Position numbers and translations under genes: made by a program | Notes under the pieces: generated by a model | The model's input: only the letters and a program-made list of their open reading frames with translations | What the model was told of the DNA's origin: nothing | Database searches by the model: none | Shown here: in pieces, positions 1 to 8,034 of the stretch | How positions within the stretch are numbered: the stretch's first letter is position 1 | How the letters are laid out: each line of letters opens with the position of its first letter | Source: an uncultured Eubacteriales bacterium | GTDB taxonomy: Bacteria; Bacillota; Clostridia; Oscillospirales; Acutalibacteraceae | Direction of reading: 5' to 3' | Length of the DNA: 9,786 nt | Assembly (NCBI GenBank): GCA_934630995.1 | Contig: CAKTXU010000042.1 | Location: 1-9,786, forward strand

Positions 1-837
1 CTCAGCGTCGGGAAACACCTTGAGAATATAGTACGCATCATCCGGATGTGGGGCTAGGGTATGCTGGCCCAGCGGCAGAAAGGGGCCGGTGAAGCTGTCG
101 GCGGTATAAACCTCATTGGAGTGGCTGTCGTCCACAAGCCCCTCCGGCGTTTCCCGTACCGTGACCGCACCAAAAACCATATACCACCGGCCCTTATGTA
201 CCCAGACCTGGGCTGTTTCCGCCCGGTCGCACCAGCCGGTCATCGCAATGCCGCAGGCCTCCCATGAAAACAGATCCCGTGAACGCAGAATCACCTGTCC
301 GCCCCGCCGGTTCAGTGGCAGCTCTTCAATATAAGCATTGACATACATGAAATAATATCCACCGAGAGCTTCCGGATAGATGTAGGGATCGGCCAGCAGA
401 CGGCAGGTGCAGGTCCTGCCCATGTAGGCGGCGGTCACCGGCCGGGATCGGTCGATGACCGGCCGGTCCAGCAGCTTTTCCCAATGCATGAGATCCTCAC
501 TGACCGCCATACCGAAGCCTCCTTCGCCGGAATGGCTGTTGCCGGTATAGATCATATACCATTTTCCGTCATGCCGCACCGTGCTGCCCGTGGCGATCCC
601 CTTGTCATTCCAGGTGCCTGCTAAAGGGGCAAGGACGGTGCCGCAGTCGGTCCAGGAGGTCAAATCCCGGATGCTGCAGACGCTGTGCCCTACCGTCTGG
701 CAGCACCAGCAGGACTCCAAATCCCCGTGGGCCGGATATTGCAGGTAAAAGGCGTGAACGGTATCTCCGTCAAAGGCGTACCAGGAATCGTTGATGCGGG
801 TGTCCCTGACGGCGTAGGCAAGCTTATGCTCTGGCAT
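1..837 (-). CDS. Cytoplasmic five-bladed beta-propeller glycoside hydrolase, GH32/GH43/GH68-like (3' end beyond window)
   Basis: The frame stays open from the start codon to the left edge (279 residues seen, C-terminus missing). Propeller-type motifs recur: VHAFYLQYP near residue 28, GKWYMIYTGNS near 91, an Asp in LLADPYIYP (about 150) at the place of the RDP-type transition-state Asp, GYYFMYVN near 160, and Glu in RAETAQVW (about 207) followed by GRWYMVFGA, which fits the general acid of these families. The seen part has no signal peptide and about nine cysteines, so a cytoplasmic enzyme acting on imported oligosaccharide is inferred. Two ATGs are adjacent (840 and 837). The second is chosen because it sits 6 bases after AAGGAGG, the first only 3. 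The gene starts 12 bases after the permease stop, and its ribosome site abuts that stop. Substrate (fructoside, arabinoside or other) cannot be told. Family-level call is fairly sure; exact GH family is not. Confidence 0.8.
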   Translation of the reverse strand, partial: MPEHKLAYAVRDTRINDSWYAFDGDTVHAFYLQYPAHGDLESCWCCQTVGHSVCSIRDLTSWTDCGTVLAPLAGTWNDKGIATGSTVRHDGKWYMIYTGNSHSGEGGFGMAVSEDLMHWEKLLDRPVIDRSRPVTAAYMGRTCTCRLLADPYIYPEALGGYYFMYVNAYIEELPLNRRGGQVILRSRDLFSWEACGIAMTGWCDRAETAQVWVHKGRWYMVFGAVTVRETPEGLVDDSHSNEVYTADSFTGPFLPLGQHTLAPHPDDAYYILKVFPDAE

Positions 838-843
838 CATGCC

Positions 844-850
844 CCTCCTT
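844..850 (-). promoter_or_regulatory. Strong Shine-Dalgarno (AAGGAGG) for the glycoside hydrolase gene
   Basis: On the minus strand AAGGAGG lies 3 bases before the ATG at 840 and 6 bases before the ATG at 837. It touches the TAA stop of the preceding permease gene (850-852), so translation of the two genes may be coupled. The spacing favours the second ATG. Confidence 0.75.
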
Positions 851-1863
851 TATCCGACAATGCCGGTTCGTTCGATGCTTTCGGTGAATAGGCGCTGAAG
901 AACCAGATACACCAGCAAAATGGGTGTCACCAGCAGCAGACAGCCCGCCTGCATAGTGGAGATGAGCTGATAGGGGTCATAGGTGTTCAGCTCATTTTGC
1001 AGCAGCGCGCCAACCCCCTGAAGGGAGACCGACAGGGTTTTGAGGGACGGCATGAGAATTGAAGCGTAAAAATAATCGTTCCAATACCATACGATGGAAA
1101 AGATGAAAATGGTAACCAATACCGGGGTGGAGCTGGGGAGGATGATGCGGGTGAAAATTTTGAAGGAGCCGCAGCCGTCGATGGCAGCGGCATCTTCGAG
1201 CTCGACCGGCAGCCCTTTGAAAAACTGATTGTAGATATAGATGACCAGTCCGGAACGGATGCCGCTGGCGAAGAGGGCCGGAATGTAAAAGGTAAAGCGG
1301 GTATTGATGAGAGATACCTGCAGGGGCATGCCGAACAGCCCCGTCAAGGAACCTATACCGAAAAAGTTGAAGTATTTGAATTGCAGGAATAACGGGTTGA
1401 TGAAGGTCATAGGGGGAACCAGAATCGTAAACAGCAGCAGTCCAAACAGCAGCTTTTTCCCCCTGAATTTAAAACGGGCGAAGCCGTAACCCGCCAGTGC
1501 GGCGGAGAACATCTGAAGGATGGTGCTGATAATCACCACAAGCACCGTGTTCTTCAGCGCTTCGGGGAATTTCATCAGACGGACGGCGTTCTGAATATTG
1601 TCCATAGTGAAGGACTTTGAGATCCACACCACCGAGGGATCCAATAGCTCTGACGACGGGCGGAATGCGATGATCACCATATACAAAATGGGGTACAGGA
1701 TGACAAAAGCCAGTCCCAGCATGAGGGCCAGCCGGGCGGCTGCCCAGGAAAACCTCCCCAGCCGGGTCAGAACGCCCTTGCGTACGAGGAAGGACTGCGC
1801 CTGTTCCATCTGACGACGGATTGCGTCGGCGCGCCGCTCGATTTCCGATTTCAGTGATTGCAT
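850..1863 (-). CDS. Carbohydrate ABC transporter permease, MalG type (CUT1), pair B
   Basis: Predicted inner-membrane subunit of a sugar importer, 337 residues, slightly longer than typical MalG-type permeases (about 270-300). About six membrane segments are visible, the first at roughly 44-66. The cytoplasmic EAA loop that docks on the ATPase is clear at about 222-248 (EDAAAIDGCGSFKIFTRIIL followed by P). The protein ends in TESIERTGIVG, near the usual MalG-type end. The N-terminus carries about 40 mostly charged residues before the first membrane segment, with a helical look (EIERRADAIRRQMEQAQ). The open frame extends 36 codons upstream to 1971 across the previous gene, but the ATG at 1863 has AAGGGAG 10 bases ahead and begins just after that gene's stop, so it is preferred. 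It pairs with the MalF-type gene 23 bases upstream. Substrate is unknown. Confidence 0.92.
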   Translation of the reverse strand: MQSLKSEIERRADAIRRQMEQAQSFLVRKGVLTRLGRFSWAAARLALMLGLAFVILYPILYMVIIAFRPSSELLDPSVVWISKSFTMDNIQNAVRLMKFPEALKNTVLVVIISTILQMFSAALAGYGFARFKFRGKKLLFGLLLFTILVPPMTFINPLFLQFKYFNFFGIGSLTGLFGMPLQVSLINTRFTFYIPALFASGIRSGLVIYIYNQFFKGLPVELEDAAAIDGCGSFKIFTRIILPSSTPVLVTIFIFSIVWYWNDYFYASILMPSLKTLSVSLQGVGALLQNELNTYDPYQLISTMQAGCLLLVTPILLVYLVLQRLFTESIERTGIVG

Positions 1864-1886
1864 GGCGGCTTCACTCCCTTCTTGCC

Positions 1887-2783
1887 TTAATCGTTGGCAT
1901 AATAAACCTTCCGGTTGACCAGAGCGTATACAACCAGAATCAGCAGGAACACGATGACGAAATAAATCCACGACATGGCGGCGCTCAGCTCCAGATTCTG
2001 CTGCTGTGACAGACGGTTGATGGTGATCATAACCTGGTTGGAGGCGCTGTCGGTGAAATTGTCGATGATGGTATAGATGAGGTTGAGCATGATGACCGGC
2101 GAAATCATGGGGAAGGTGATTTTCCAGAAGGTTTCCCAGCCGGTGGAGCCCTCGATTTTGCAGGCCTCGTAGACGGAGGAGGGAATGGTCTGCAGCCCTG
2201 CCAAAAACAACAGGATTTGAATGCCCGATTTCCAGGTCAGCTCGAAGATGCCGTTGATGATGGTGTACAAGGCGTCTACCAGTTCATAGGGCATCCCCAC
2301 GTCGAGCAGCAGGGTCTTGACCGATACCGTGTCGAACAGGGCGGAGTTGGTTTGCCCGTTCATCATAGCGCTGGCCACCACGTCGCCGTTCATAATCCCC
2401 AGCACCACGCCGGTGGCGATGATGAGGGGAAGGAAGAATACCCCGCGGAATAAGGTCCGTCCGATAAATTTTTGATTCAGGATGACCGCGATGAACAGGC
2501 TGAAAATCAGGATGGTGGGCGCCTGATAAAGAAGGCCGCCGATAGATTCCACGAGCATTCGTATATAATCCTTGCTCAGGGCCTGCTCGTAATAACGCAT
2601 GCCCTGAAAACTCATGAGCAGCTTGTTGGGCTCGATGGTGAGCTTGTTGAAGGAGTAAAGCAGGGAACTCGCCAGGGGAATGAGGAAGAAATACACCGTG
2701 CCGATGAGCCAGGGGAGGGTGTACAGAAAGCCTGATAAAGACTTCCGGCGTTCATAGGACAGCCGGTACGAACGCTTACGCAA
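1887..2783 (-). CDS. Sugar ABC transporter permease, MalF type (CUT1), pair B; TTG start
   Basis: A 298-residue membrane protein with a basic N-terminus (MRKRSYRLSYERRKS), a first membrane segment at about 18-44, about six segments overall, and the EAA loop at about 205-229 (YEACKIEGSTGWETFWKITF then PMISP). The usual Asp-Gly of the loop is Glu-Gly here. Family role: one half of the translocation channel of a CUT1 importer. The start is TTG: the codon at 2783-2781 reads TTG, an in-frame TAG lies just upstream, and AGGGGGGA sits 5 bases ahead, so there is no better start. The gene overlaps the end of the DUF5696 gene by 8 bases, suggesting translational coupling. A long non-membrane stretch at about 131-175 separates two membrane segments. 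No binding-protein gene directly precedes this pair, so it may share the one at the right edge or use one encoded outside the window. Confidence 0.91.
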   Translation of the reverse strand: MRKRSYRLSYERRKSLSGFLYTLPWLIGTVYFFLIPLASSLLYSFNKLTIEPNKLLMSFQGMRYYEQALSKDYIRMLVESIGGLLYQAPTILIFSLFIAVILNQKFIGRTLFRGVFFLPLIIATGVVLGIMNGDVVASAMMNGQTNSALFDTVSVKTLLLDVGMPYELVDALYTIINGIFELTWKSGIQILLFLAGLQTIPSSVYEACKIEGSTGWETFWKITFPMISPVIMLNLIYTIIDNFTDSASNQVMITINRLSQQQNLELSAAMSWIYFVIVFLLILVVYALVNRKVYYAND

Positions 2784-5001
2784 GGAAATCCCCCCTGTCT
2801 ATTATCTCAAAGTCCTGGGCTTCCACCCGCAAGCCGCCGATGCTCACCGCCTCGGCGCCATAGTTGACCACCACGGATTTGCCGTTGTCGTAGACGGTCT
2901 GATAGACATCCCCGCCCAGAGCCATATGGCCGCATATGGCCGCTCCCGTCAGCTCCTCGGCAGCCCGCTCGGCCTTGGGGTAGCGCTCTTCCAGAAAATC
3001 CAGCCAGGGCTTGTAGTTGGCCGCGCACAGTGTGTCCAGCTCGGTGCCCACCAGCCGGTCGGCGGACTCATAGGTCCAGGTGAATTTCAAATCGCTCCCG
3101 TACTCGATGCAGGTCAGAAACTGCCGGACGGGATCAGGGTTGTGATTGATGTCGGTGACGGCATAGGGGATAAGCCCCGATAACGCGATTTGAAAGAGCG
3201 GGATGCTCTCGTCCACCATGTCGTTGTAGGAGTCGTCCTCCGGCATATCGAAAACGTAGGAGGTAAACGGGAGGGTATAGGCGTTCCCTGTGCGGACAAA
3301 CAACTGTTTTCCGTCCTCCGTGAGAGCCCGCAGCTGTTCGGCGAATAGGGTCTTCGCGTCGTCCCTGTTCATGCCGTTTTTGGCGAAGTCCGAATAAAGC
3401 AAACTTCCCAGGGTGTCCAGGCCGATGATCTCAACACCGCTGCTGCGGCTTTTGTCCCGATATTTTTGGATCAGATCGGACAGCCTGCGGGGGGCGAGAT
3501 AAAAGGTTCGGGGGAGCGCGCTGTCCATCTGCTGCGTATTGAGCTTGAAGCCGTAGGCTACGCCGGGAATCCCGGTGAAGAGCTTGGCGACGTCCCGCTG
3601 GGTGGAGAAGCCGTTCCCGCTTTTCTGGAAGGTGCTGAAATTCACATTCATTGCCAGAGGAATCCCCTTCTCTCCGGCATAATCCTGGAGCCTCTTCAAT
3701 CCCTTACCGCCCCCCAGCTTGCTCTCGGCGTCGGGGGATACGGCAATTTTTCCCAGGATTCCGTCATGGGACCAGTTTTGATAGCTCAGCAGGACGTTCT
3801 CCGCGCCTATGGCTTTCAGCTCTTCCATAATGGCGACAGCCTGATCAAAGGTGGTCAGCGGCTCCACCACCTTTGAGGGGAAGCCCAGGACGGTTTTGGT
3901 TTTCATGACCCCGCCGTACAACTCCACAAAAATGGAGAAAGGGGATGTTCCCTTCACCGGCGTCACGCCGCAATCGGCTTGCAGATACTGCGCATAGGTT
4001 TTTGCCATGCCGGTATAGTCTGCGGCCTCCCCCTGGAGGAAATAGGAGCGCACGGTGCAGCGCTCAACCTTAGAATCTCCCTTTTCATAGGTGGTGATTT
4101 CTCGGCTGTAGTAATCTCCGATAGTATGGGTGCCGGTGGAGCGAAGGGTGAACACGGCGCAGACATTGTTGAAGCCGCTTCCCTTCTTGCTCACCTTGGC
4201 GCTGACGCTGGCCGCTCCGTCCCCTGCCGTGATGATGGAGGCAATAGCGGTTTCCCCTTTTTTGATACCGAAGAGGGGAAGACAGCTGTTGTTCTTTTTC
4301 CGGCCCGCTGTATTCCCGGTCAGCACCGCGTCGCTGCCGTACAGAGGCTCGATATAGGGGACGTAGCTTTGTTTGTGGTTGTTGAAGTTGATAAGGGCGC
4401 CGGAACCGTCCGGAACGACCATATATCCCTCGTCCGTCACATATCCCGCGCCGAAATAGGGGAGAAGGGTGAGCTGAAGAATCCGCTTGCTGCCGGCTTC
4501 CACGATATCTCCCACCGCCACGGACGTTTCCAGACGCCCGTTCTGCAGGGTCACCTCCAGGGGAACGCTTATCTGCTCCTCCTTGAAGGTATAGATGACC
4601 CGGAAGCCGTCGGGCAACTCTTCAAAGGCGACGGCTTCCTCCTTGACACTGGATATGTAGTTGTTGACCTGTTCCTCCTGATTGGTACCCATATCCACAA
4701 TTTTGAGCAGTATCTGTGAGCTGACCGAGGTTTTGTCGCTTTTGGCGAATTCGTCCTCCGCCCGGTTTACGGGATTGCTGTACCAGGCGGCGCCGGTCGC
4801 CGTGTCCTGCACGCAGAATTCGCCGCTTTTCTTGTCGGCATACAGCTTCAGGGTGCCGTTGTTGCCGATGCTTTGCATATTTTCGGGCGGCGGGGCCGCC
4901 GCAGGGGCTTCCGTGGCGAGAACGCCGCCGCTGCCGGCGAGCAGGGCGAGGCAGGCGCAGATCGCCAGGGAGCCTTTTATCCATTTGGCCGTGTTCTTCA
5001 T
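2776..5001 (-). CDS. DUF5696-type secreted protein with predicted glycosidase-like barrel
   Basis: A 741-residue exported protein. A signal peptide is clear (KNTAKWIKG, then a hydrophobic stretch at about 11-29, with a likely cut near LAT-EAPA). No convincing lipobox is seen. Residues about 45-330 look like beta-sandwich, including the segment GYMVVPDGSGALINFNN (192-208) that I associate with DUF5696 proteins. From about 354 to 645 the strand/helix alternation looks like a (beta/alpha)8 barrel: FSIFVELYGG, ENVLLSYQNWSHDG, IPLAMNVNFSTF, GVEIIGLDTLGS (Asp529), QLFVRTGNAYTLPFTSYVFD (Asp585), AVTDIN (Asp617). A final beta domain carries VYDNGKSVVVNYG (703-715). Barrel plus beta domains resembles GH31/36/101-type glycosidases, so a glycan-binding or glycan-cleaving role is inferred, not shown. 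The start has AAAGGA 11 bases ahead. It follows the Yip1-fusion gene by 34 bases and overlaps the next permease gene by 8. Confidence 0.8.
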   Translation of the reverse strand: MKNTAKWIKGSLAICACLALLAGSGGVLATEAPAAAPPPENMQSIGNNGTLKLYADKKSGEFCVQDTATGAAWYSNPVNRAEDEFAKSDKTSVSSQILLKIVDMGTNQEEQVNNYISSVKEEAVAFEELPDGFRVIYTFKEEQISVPLEVTLQNGRLETSVAVGDIVEAGSKRILQLTLLPYFGAGYVTDEGYMVVPDGSGALINFNNHKQSYVPYIEPLYGSDAVLTGNTAGRKKNNSCLPLFGIKKGETAIASIITAGDGAASVSAKVSKKGSGFNNVCAVFTLRSTGTHTIGDYYSREITTYEKGDSKVERCTVRSYFLQGEAADYTGMAKTYAQYLQADCGVTPVKGTSPFSIFVELYGGVMKTKTVLGFPSKVVEPLTTFDQAVAIMEELKAIGAENVLLSYQNWSHDGILGKIAVSPDAESKLGGGKGLKRLQDYAGEKGIPLAMNVNFSTFQKSGNGFSTQRDVAKLFTGIPGVAYGFKLNTQQMDSALPRTFYLAPRRLSDLIQKYRDKSRSSGVEIIGLDTLGSLLYSDFAKNGMNRDDAKTLFAEQLRALTEDGKQLFVRTGNAYTLPFTSYVFDMPEDDSYNDMVDESIPLFQIALSGLIPYAVTDINHNPDPVRQFLTCIEYGSDLKFTWTYESADRLVGTELDTLCAANYKPWLDFLEERYPKAERAAEELTGAAICGHMALGGDVYQTVYDNGKSVVVNYGAEAVSIGGLRVEAQDFEIIDRGDFLA
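2789..2796 (-). promoter_or_regulatory. Shine-Dalgarno (AGGGGGGA) deciding the TTG start of permease B1
   Basis: AGGGGGGA lies inside the last codons of the DUF5696 gene, 5 bases ahead of TTG at 2783. With the TAG just upstream in the same frame, it fixes TTG as the likely start. Confidence 0.6.
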
Positions 5002-5035
5002 GGCGTCAATCGTCCTTTCTGCAAGCCGCAGGTCT

Positions 5036-7132
5036 TTAATATACTCTGTAGGTGTATTCCCTCACGATGGTCATCACAAAGGTGACTACCTGGCGGACCA
5101 GACTGAAGGCGAGGGCGGCGAGGAACACCACGATGAGCATTCCCAGCAGGGTGAGCAGGATGGAGACTATCGTCTTTCCGCCGCTGTACTGATGGAGAAC
5201 CCGGATGGCGGAAAAAAGCAGGAAGGCGGTATACAGCGCCCCCAGCAGGAGCAGCCAGGTGCTGAAGACGCCCTCGTCCAGGGTGAGTACGTTGCTCAGG
5301 AGCAGGGTGACGTAGAGGGCCGCGACATAGGGGACCAGCGCGTAGGCGCTGAAAACGAAGATTCCCTTGATTCTCCCCTCGCCGTTCAGAAGGGTGCAGA
5401 AGCACCAGTTGGCAACGACCCACAGCAGGAAGGGGACGATAGAACTGCAGAACAACAGGCCGATATTCAGCGTTTCCAGCCGGTTATGGTTAAAGATGAA
5501 GCCTGTCATTTGATAGGAAAAAATAAGCCCCAGGAACCACAGAAGGAGGATGAGGAGGGAGACGCCGACCGATCCGTTTTTCCGGTACCGCATCTCCTCG
5601 TAACCCTCCACCGGATGACGGAGAATGTAGCCTATATAGCGGAACCCCTTAAGCGGCTTCGGCTGAGGTTCCTTCAGTCTTACGCCGTGAGCCGTCAGAT
5701 AGGCCCGTACCTTCTTCTTTTTCAGCAGCAGGAGCAGCCCGGCCAGCAGCAGGAGGAGAAGGATGGAAAACAGCGCGAAATGCCTGCGGATGAATTCGGT
5801 TCTCTGCTCCTTATAGGCCTTGGAATAGCCGGCCCGGTCGTTACCCAGCCGGAACTGCTCCATGGCCTGGGTATAGTCGCCCTTGTCGTAATATGCCTTC
5901 CCCAGGGAGGCGTGGGCGTAGTAATTATTGCCGTTGAGGGTGAGCACCTCCTGCCAGGGACCGATGGCCTGTTCGTACAGCCCCTGGTTGTAGAGCGCCA
6001 TGGCCCGGTGTACCTTTCCCGCATAGGCGGTGGGTTCGAACACGGTGATATTCCCCTTGTCCGCATCCAGTACCAGCAGCTTGCCGTCGACGCTTTCAAT
6101 GGCGGAGGGCATACGGAAGAGCCCCTTCTGATTGCCTTTGCCGCCCGTAACGAACATCAGGTTCCCTTCGTTGTCGTACTGGAAGATGCGTCCCCGCTCA
6201 AAGTCCAGGGCGTTGATAAAACCGTTTTCGTCCACGCACAGATCCACGAACTGCGTGTCGCTGATGCTGCCTCCGGTACTCCACACCACTTCCAGATCGC
6301 CGAATGCATCGGTATGGAGGATGTTCAGCCCCAGGACGTTGAGCTTTTTTATCTTGGCGGTGGTGTTCATGGCCTTGGTACAGGTATATATGTAGTTGTC
6401 CTTGTCCGCCGTCAGATTGGAAAACTCTACCGGAACATACCGTTCCACGGTGGCCTTGTTGTCCTCTTCAAACAGCTTCCTCCACACCAGATCCGCCATC
6501 TGAACCAGAGAAAGCTGCACCCGGTTGCTTCCGTAGAAGCCGATGAAGCGTCCGTCCGCATCGTAGCTGACAGCGCCGTAAAACAATCCCTCGACCAGCA
6601 CGAAGGCCTTGCCGCTTCCCTCTACAATAACCTTAGTGGGTTTGAAGTGGACATTTTCCGGGAAAATATCCGATTCCGGACGCAGGAGGCTGCCCTTAAC
6701 CATACCTTCCGGATCGCTTATCAGCACCCGGTCGTTTTCCTTGTCCGCAATATACAATTCCCCCCCGGCGGTGACGAACACTCCGTTGGGCTTGTTAAGC
6801 TGGGTCGTCGTGCCGTCCGCCTGCGTGAAATCCCGGTATTCCCGCACGAAGCGGCAGTCCTGATCCAGTACCACAATGCGGTTGTTGCCGGTATCGGCCA
6901 GATACAGCAGCCCGTCCGGCCCGCGGAAGAGATCCTGGGGGGTGACGAAGGCCGTGGTTCCCGCCTGCTCTGCATTGACGGTGCGGGCGACGCTGTAGCC
7001 GGCGGGAGCGGGCACGGCCTCGTCCCAGTAATCATAGATGTAGGAATCGCCGGGAGGAGCGGCCGAGGCCGTCGTCCCCAGGAGGCAGAGAAGCGCCAGG
7101 AGAACTCCCCCGGTTCTTGTCAGCTTTTTCAT
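5036..7132 (-). CDS. NHL-repeat beta-propeller / TPR / Yip1-domain membrane protein
   Basis: A 698-residue protein with four parts. (1) Signal peptide MKKLTRTGGVLLALLCLLGT ending ASA-AP near 24. (2) NHL-type propeller, about 63-370, with repeats such as GPDGLLYLADTGNNRIVVLD and LNKPNGVFV...GGELYIADKENDRVLI. (3) Two TPR-like helix pairs, about 374-440 (AMALYNQGLYEQAIGPWQEV; HASLGKAYYDKGDYTQAMEQ). (4) A membrane segment at 452-470 followed by KKKK, then a Yip1-like domain, about 496-690, with roughly five membrane helices. KKKK after the first helix places the propeller and TPRs outside the cell. The role is unknown; sitting between two permease pairs and before the DUF5696 gene, it may scaffold or sense substrate at the transporter. 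The frame is open to an ATG at 7174, but that lacks a ribosome site. The ATG at 7132 begins a clean signal peptide and has AAAGGG 12 bases ahead, so it is preferred with moderate confidence. Confidence 0.87.
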   Translation of the reverse strand: MKKLTRTGGVLLALLCLLGTTASAAPPGDSYIYDYWDEAVPAPAGYSVARTVNAEQAGTTAFVTPQDLFRGPDGLLYLADTGNNRIVVLDQDCRFVREYRDFTQADGTTTQLNKPNGVFVTAGGELYIADKENDRVLISDPEGMVKGSLLRPESDIFPENVHFKPTKVIVEGSGKAFVLVEGLFYGAVSYDADGRFIGFYGSNRVQLSLVQMADLVWRKLFEEDNKATVERYVPVEFSNLTADKDNYIYTCTKAMNTTAKIKKLNVLGLNILHTDAFGDLEVVWSTGGSISDTQFVDLCVDENGFINALDFERGRIFQYDNEGNLMFVTGGKGNQKGLFRMPSAIESVDGKLLVLDADKGNITVFEPTAYAGKVHRAMALYNQGLYEQAIGPWQEVLTLNGNNYYAHASLGKAYYDKGDYTQAMEQFRLGNDRAGYSKAYKEQRTEFIRRHFALFSILLLLLLAGLLLLLKKKKVRAYLTAHGVRLKEPQPKPLKGFRYIGYILRHPVEGYEEMRYRKNGSVGVSLLILLLWFLGLIFSYQMTGFIFNHNRLETLNIGLLFCSSIVPFLLWVVANWCFCTLLNGEGRIKGIFVFSAYALVPYVAALYVTLLLSNVLTLDEGVFSTWLLLLGALYTAFLLFSAIRVLHQYSGGKTIVSILLTLLGMLIVVFLAALAFSLVRQVVTFVMTIVREYTYRVY

Positions 7133-7188
7133 CGTAATGACCAACCCTTTCGCAATGCCGTTTGATTTTCGCATTCACAACGGCCGTT

Positions 7189-8031
7189 TCAATCCTTCAT
7201 GCCGGAATGGGCCATGGTTTCGATGACGCTGCTCTGTGTTATCAGGAAGGTGAGAATGGGCGGGATGATGAGCAGCATCGTGGCGGCGGAGCTCACGCCG
7301 GCCCGCGCGATGCCTCCGGCGGAAATCTGCCGCAGGATGGTGGGCAGCAGCTTGTACTCCTCGCTGAAGATGAAGGAGAGGCCGGTCTGATTCCAGATGG
7401 ACTGAAAAGCGAAAATGATGAGGGTCAGCCACGCCGGACGCACCTGTGGCATGACGATTTGAAAACAGATGCGGGTTTCGCTGGCGCCGTCGATCCGCGC
7501 GGCCTCCAGTACCGTGTCGGGAATCTGTTCCATGAACTGCTTCATCAGGTACAGGCCCAGCGTCATGGCGAAGGAGGGGAGAATGATGGACCAGTAGGAG
7601 TCGATGAGTCCGGCTCTGGCCATAACGATGTATTGCGGCAGGTAGGTGACCTGGTTGGAAAACAGCAGGGAGAGAACGATGACGTTGAACAGGATTTTCG
7701 ACCCGGGGAACTTGTGCTTGGCCAGGGGATAGGCCGCCATGGAGGCCAGCAGCACGTGTCCCACCGTACCCACAAGGCTGACAAATACGCTGTTGAAGAG
7801 ATACCGCTCAAAAGGAACCCAAAGATTGGAGGCGACGCTGATGAGCATCCGGAAATTGTCCAACGTCGGGCGGCGCACCGTGAATCTCGGCGGAAAGATG
7901 AAGAGCTCCTCCATGGGCTTGATGGACTGCACCACGGCATAGACCAGAGGCAGCGCCATAAAGGCGCCACCCACCAGAAGCACAAGGAAGAGGACGACGT
8001 TCCCACCGGTGGAGCGATTCAGCTTTTTCAT
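7189..8031 (-). CDS. Carbohydrate ABC transporter permease, MalG type (CUT1), pair A
   Basis: A 280-residue membrane protein of normal MalG-type length. The first membrane segment is at about 12-36, then PRFTVRRPTLDNFRML, a typical MalG-type segment, and the EAA loop at about 174-199 (VLEAARIDGASETRICFQIV then MPQVRP) that contacts the ATPase. The C-terminus (SVIETMAHSGMKD) resembles the MalG-type end. The start ATG follows the upstream permease stop by 3 bases and has a perfect AGGAGG 8 bases ahead, embedded in the last codons of that gene, so co-translation is likely. It forms the heterodimeric channel with the MalF-type protein encoded just upstream and probably receives sugar from the binding protein at the right edge. 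Compared with permease B2 it lacks the long charged N-terminus. Substrate cannot be deduced. Confidence 0.94.
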   Translation of the reverse strand: MKKLNRSTGGNVVLFLVLLVGGAFMALPLVYAVVQSIKPMEELFIFPPRFTVRRPTLDNFRMLISVASNLWVPFERYLFNSVFVSLVGTVGHVLLASMAAYPLAKHKFPGSKILFNVIVLSLLFSNQVTYLPQYIVMARAGLIDSYWSIILPSFAMTLGLYLMKQFMEQIPDTVLEAARIDGASETRICFQIVMPQVRPAWLTLIIFAFQSIWNQTGLSFIFSEEYKLLPTILRQISAGGIARAGVSSAATMLLIIPPILTFLITQSSVIETMAHSGMKD

Positions 8032-8034
8032 GGC

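Noticed and set aside
1864..1971. A 36-residue N-terminal extension of permease B2
   Set aside because: It would overlap the preceding permease gene by more than 80 bases and reads as an out-of-frame translation of that gene's end. The ATG at 1863 has its own ribosome site.
2921..2940. Palindromic GCCATATGGC followed by the similar CGCATATGGC
   Set aside because: Considered as an operator, but it lies deep inside the DUF5696 gene and simply encodes the Ala-Ile-Cys-Gly-His-Met-Ala region; no promoter is near it.
3979..4719. A 246-codon open frame on the plus strand
   Set aside because: Antisense to the DUF5696 coding region with no ribosome site or domain recognised. Shadow frame.
5002..5035. 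Gap between the Yip1-fusion and DUF5696 genes as a possible internal promoter or terminator
   Set aside because: Only 34 bases, with no hairpin plus T-run and no convincing -35/-10 pair; it holds just a ribosome site (AAAGGA).
4682..7165. An 827-codon open frame on the plus strand
   Set aside because: It lies antisense to the Yip1-fusion gene and the start of the DUF5696 gene. Its product is rich in Gln, His, Glu, Gly and Asp with no recognisable domain, as expected when membrane-rich, G+C-biased genes are read backwards. The minus-strand proteins are clearly real.
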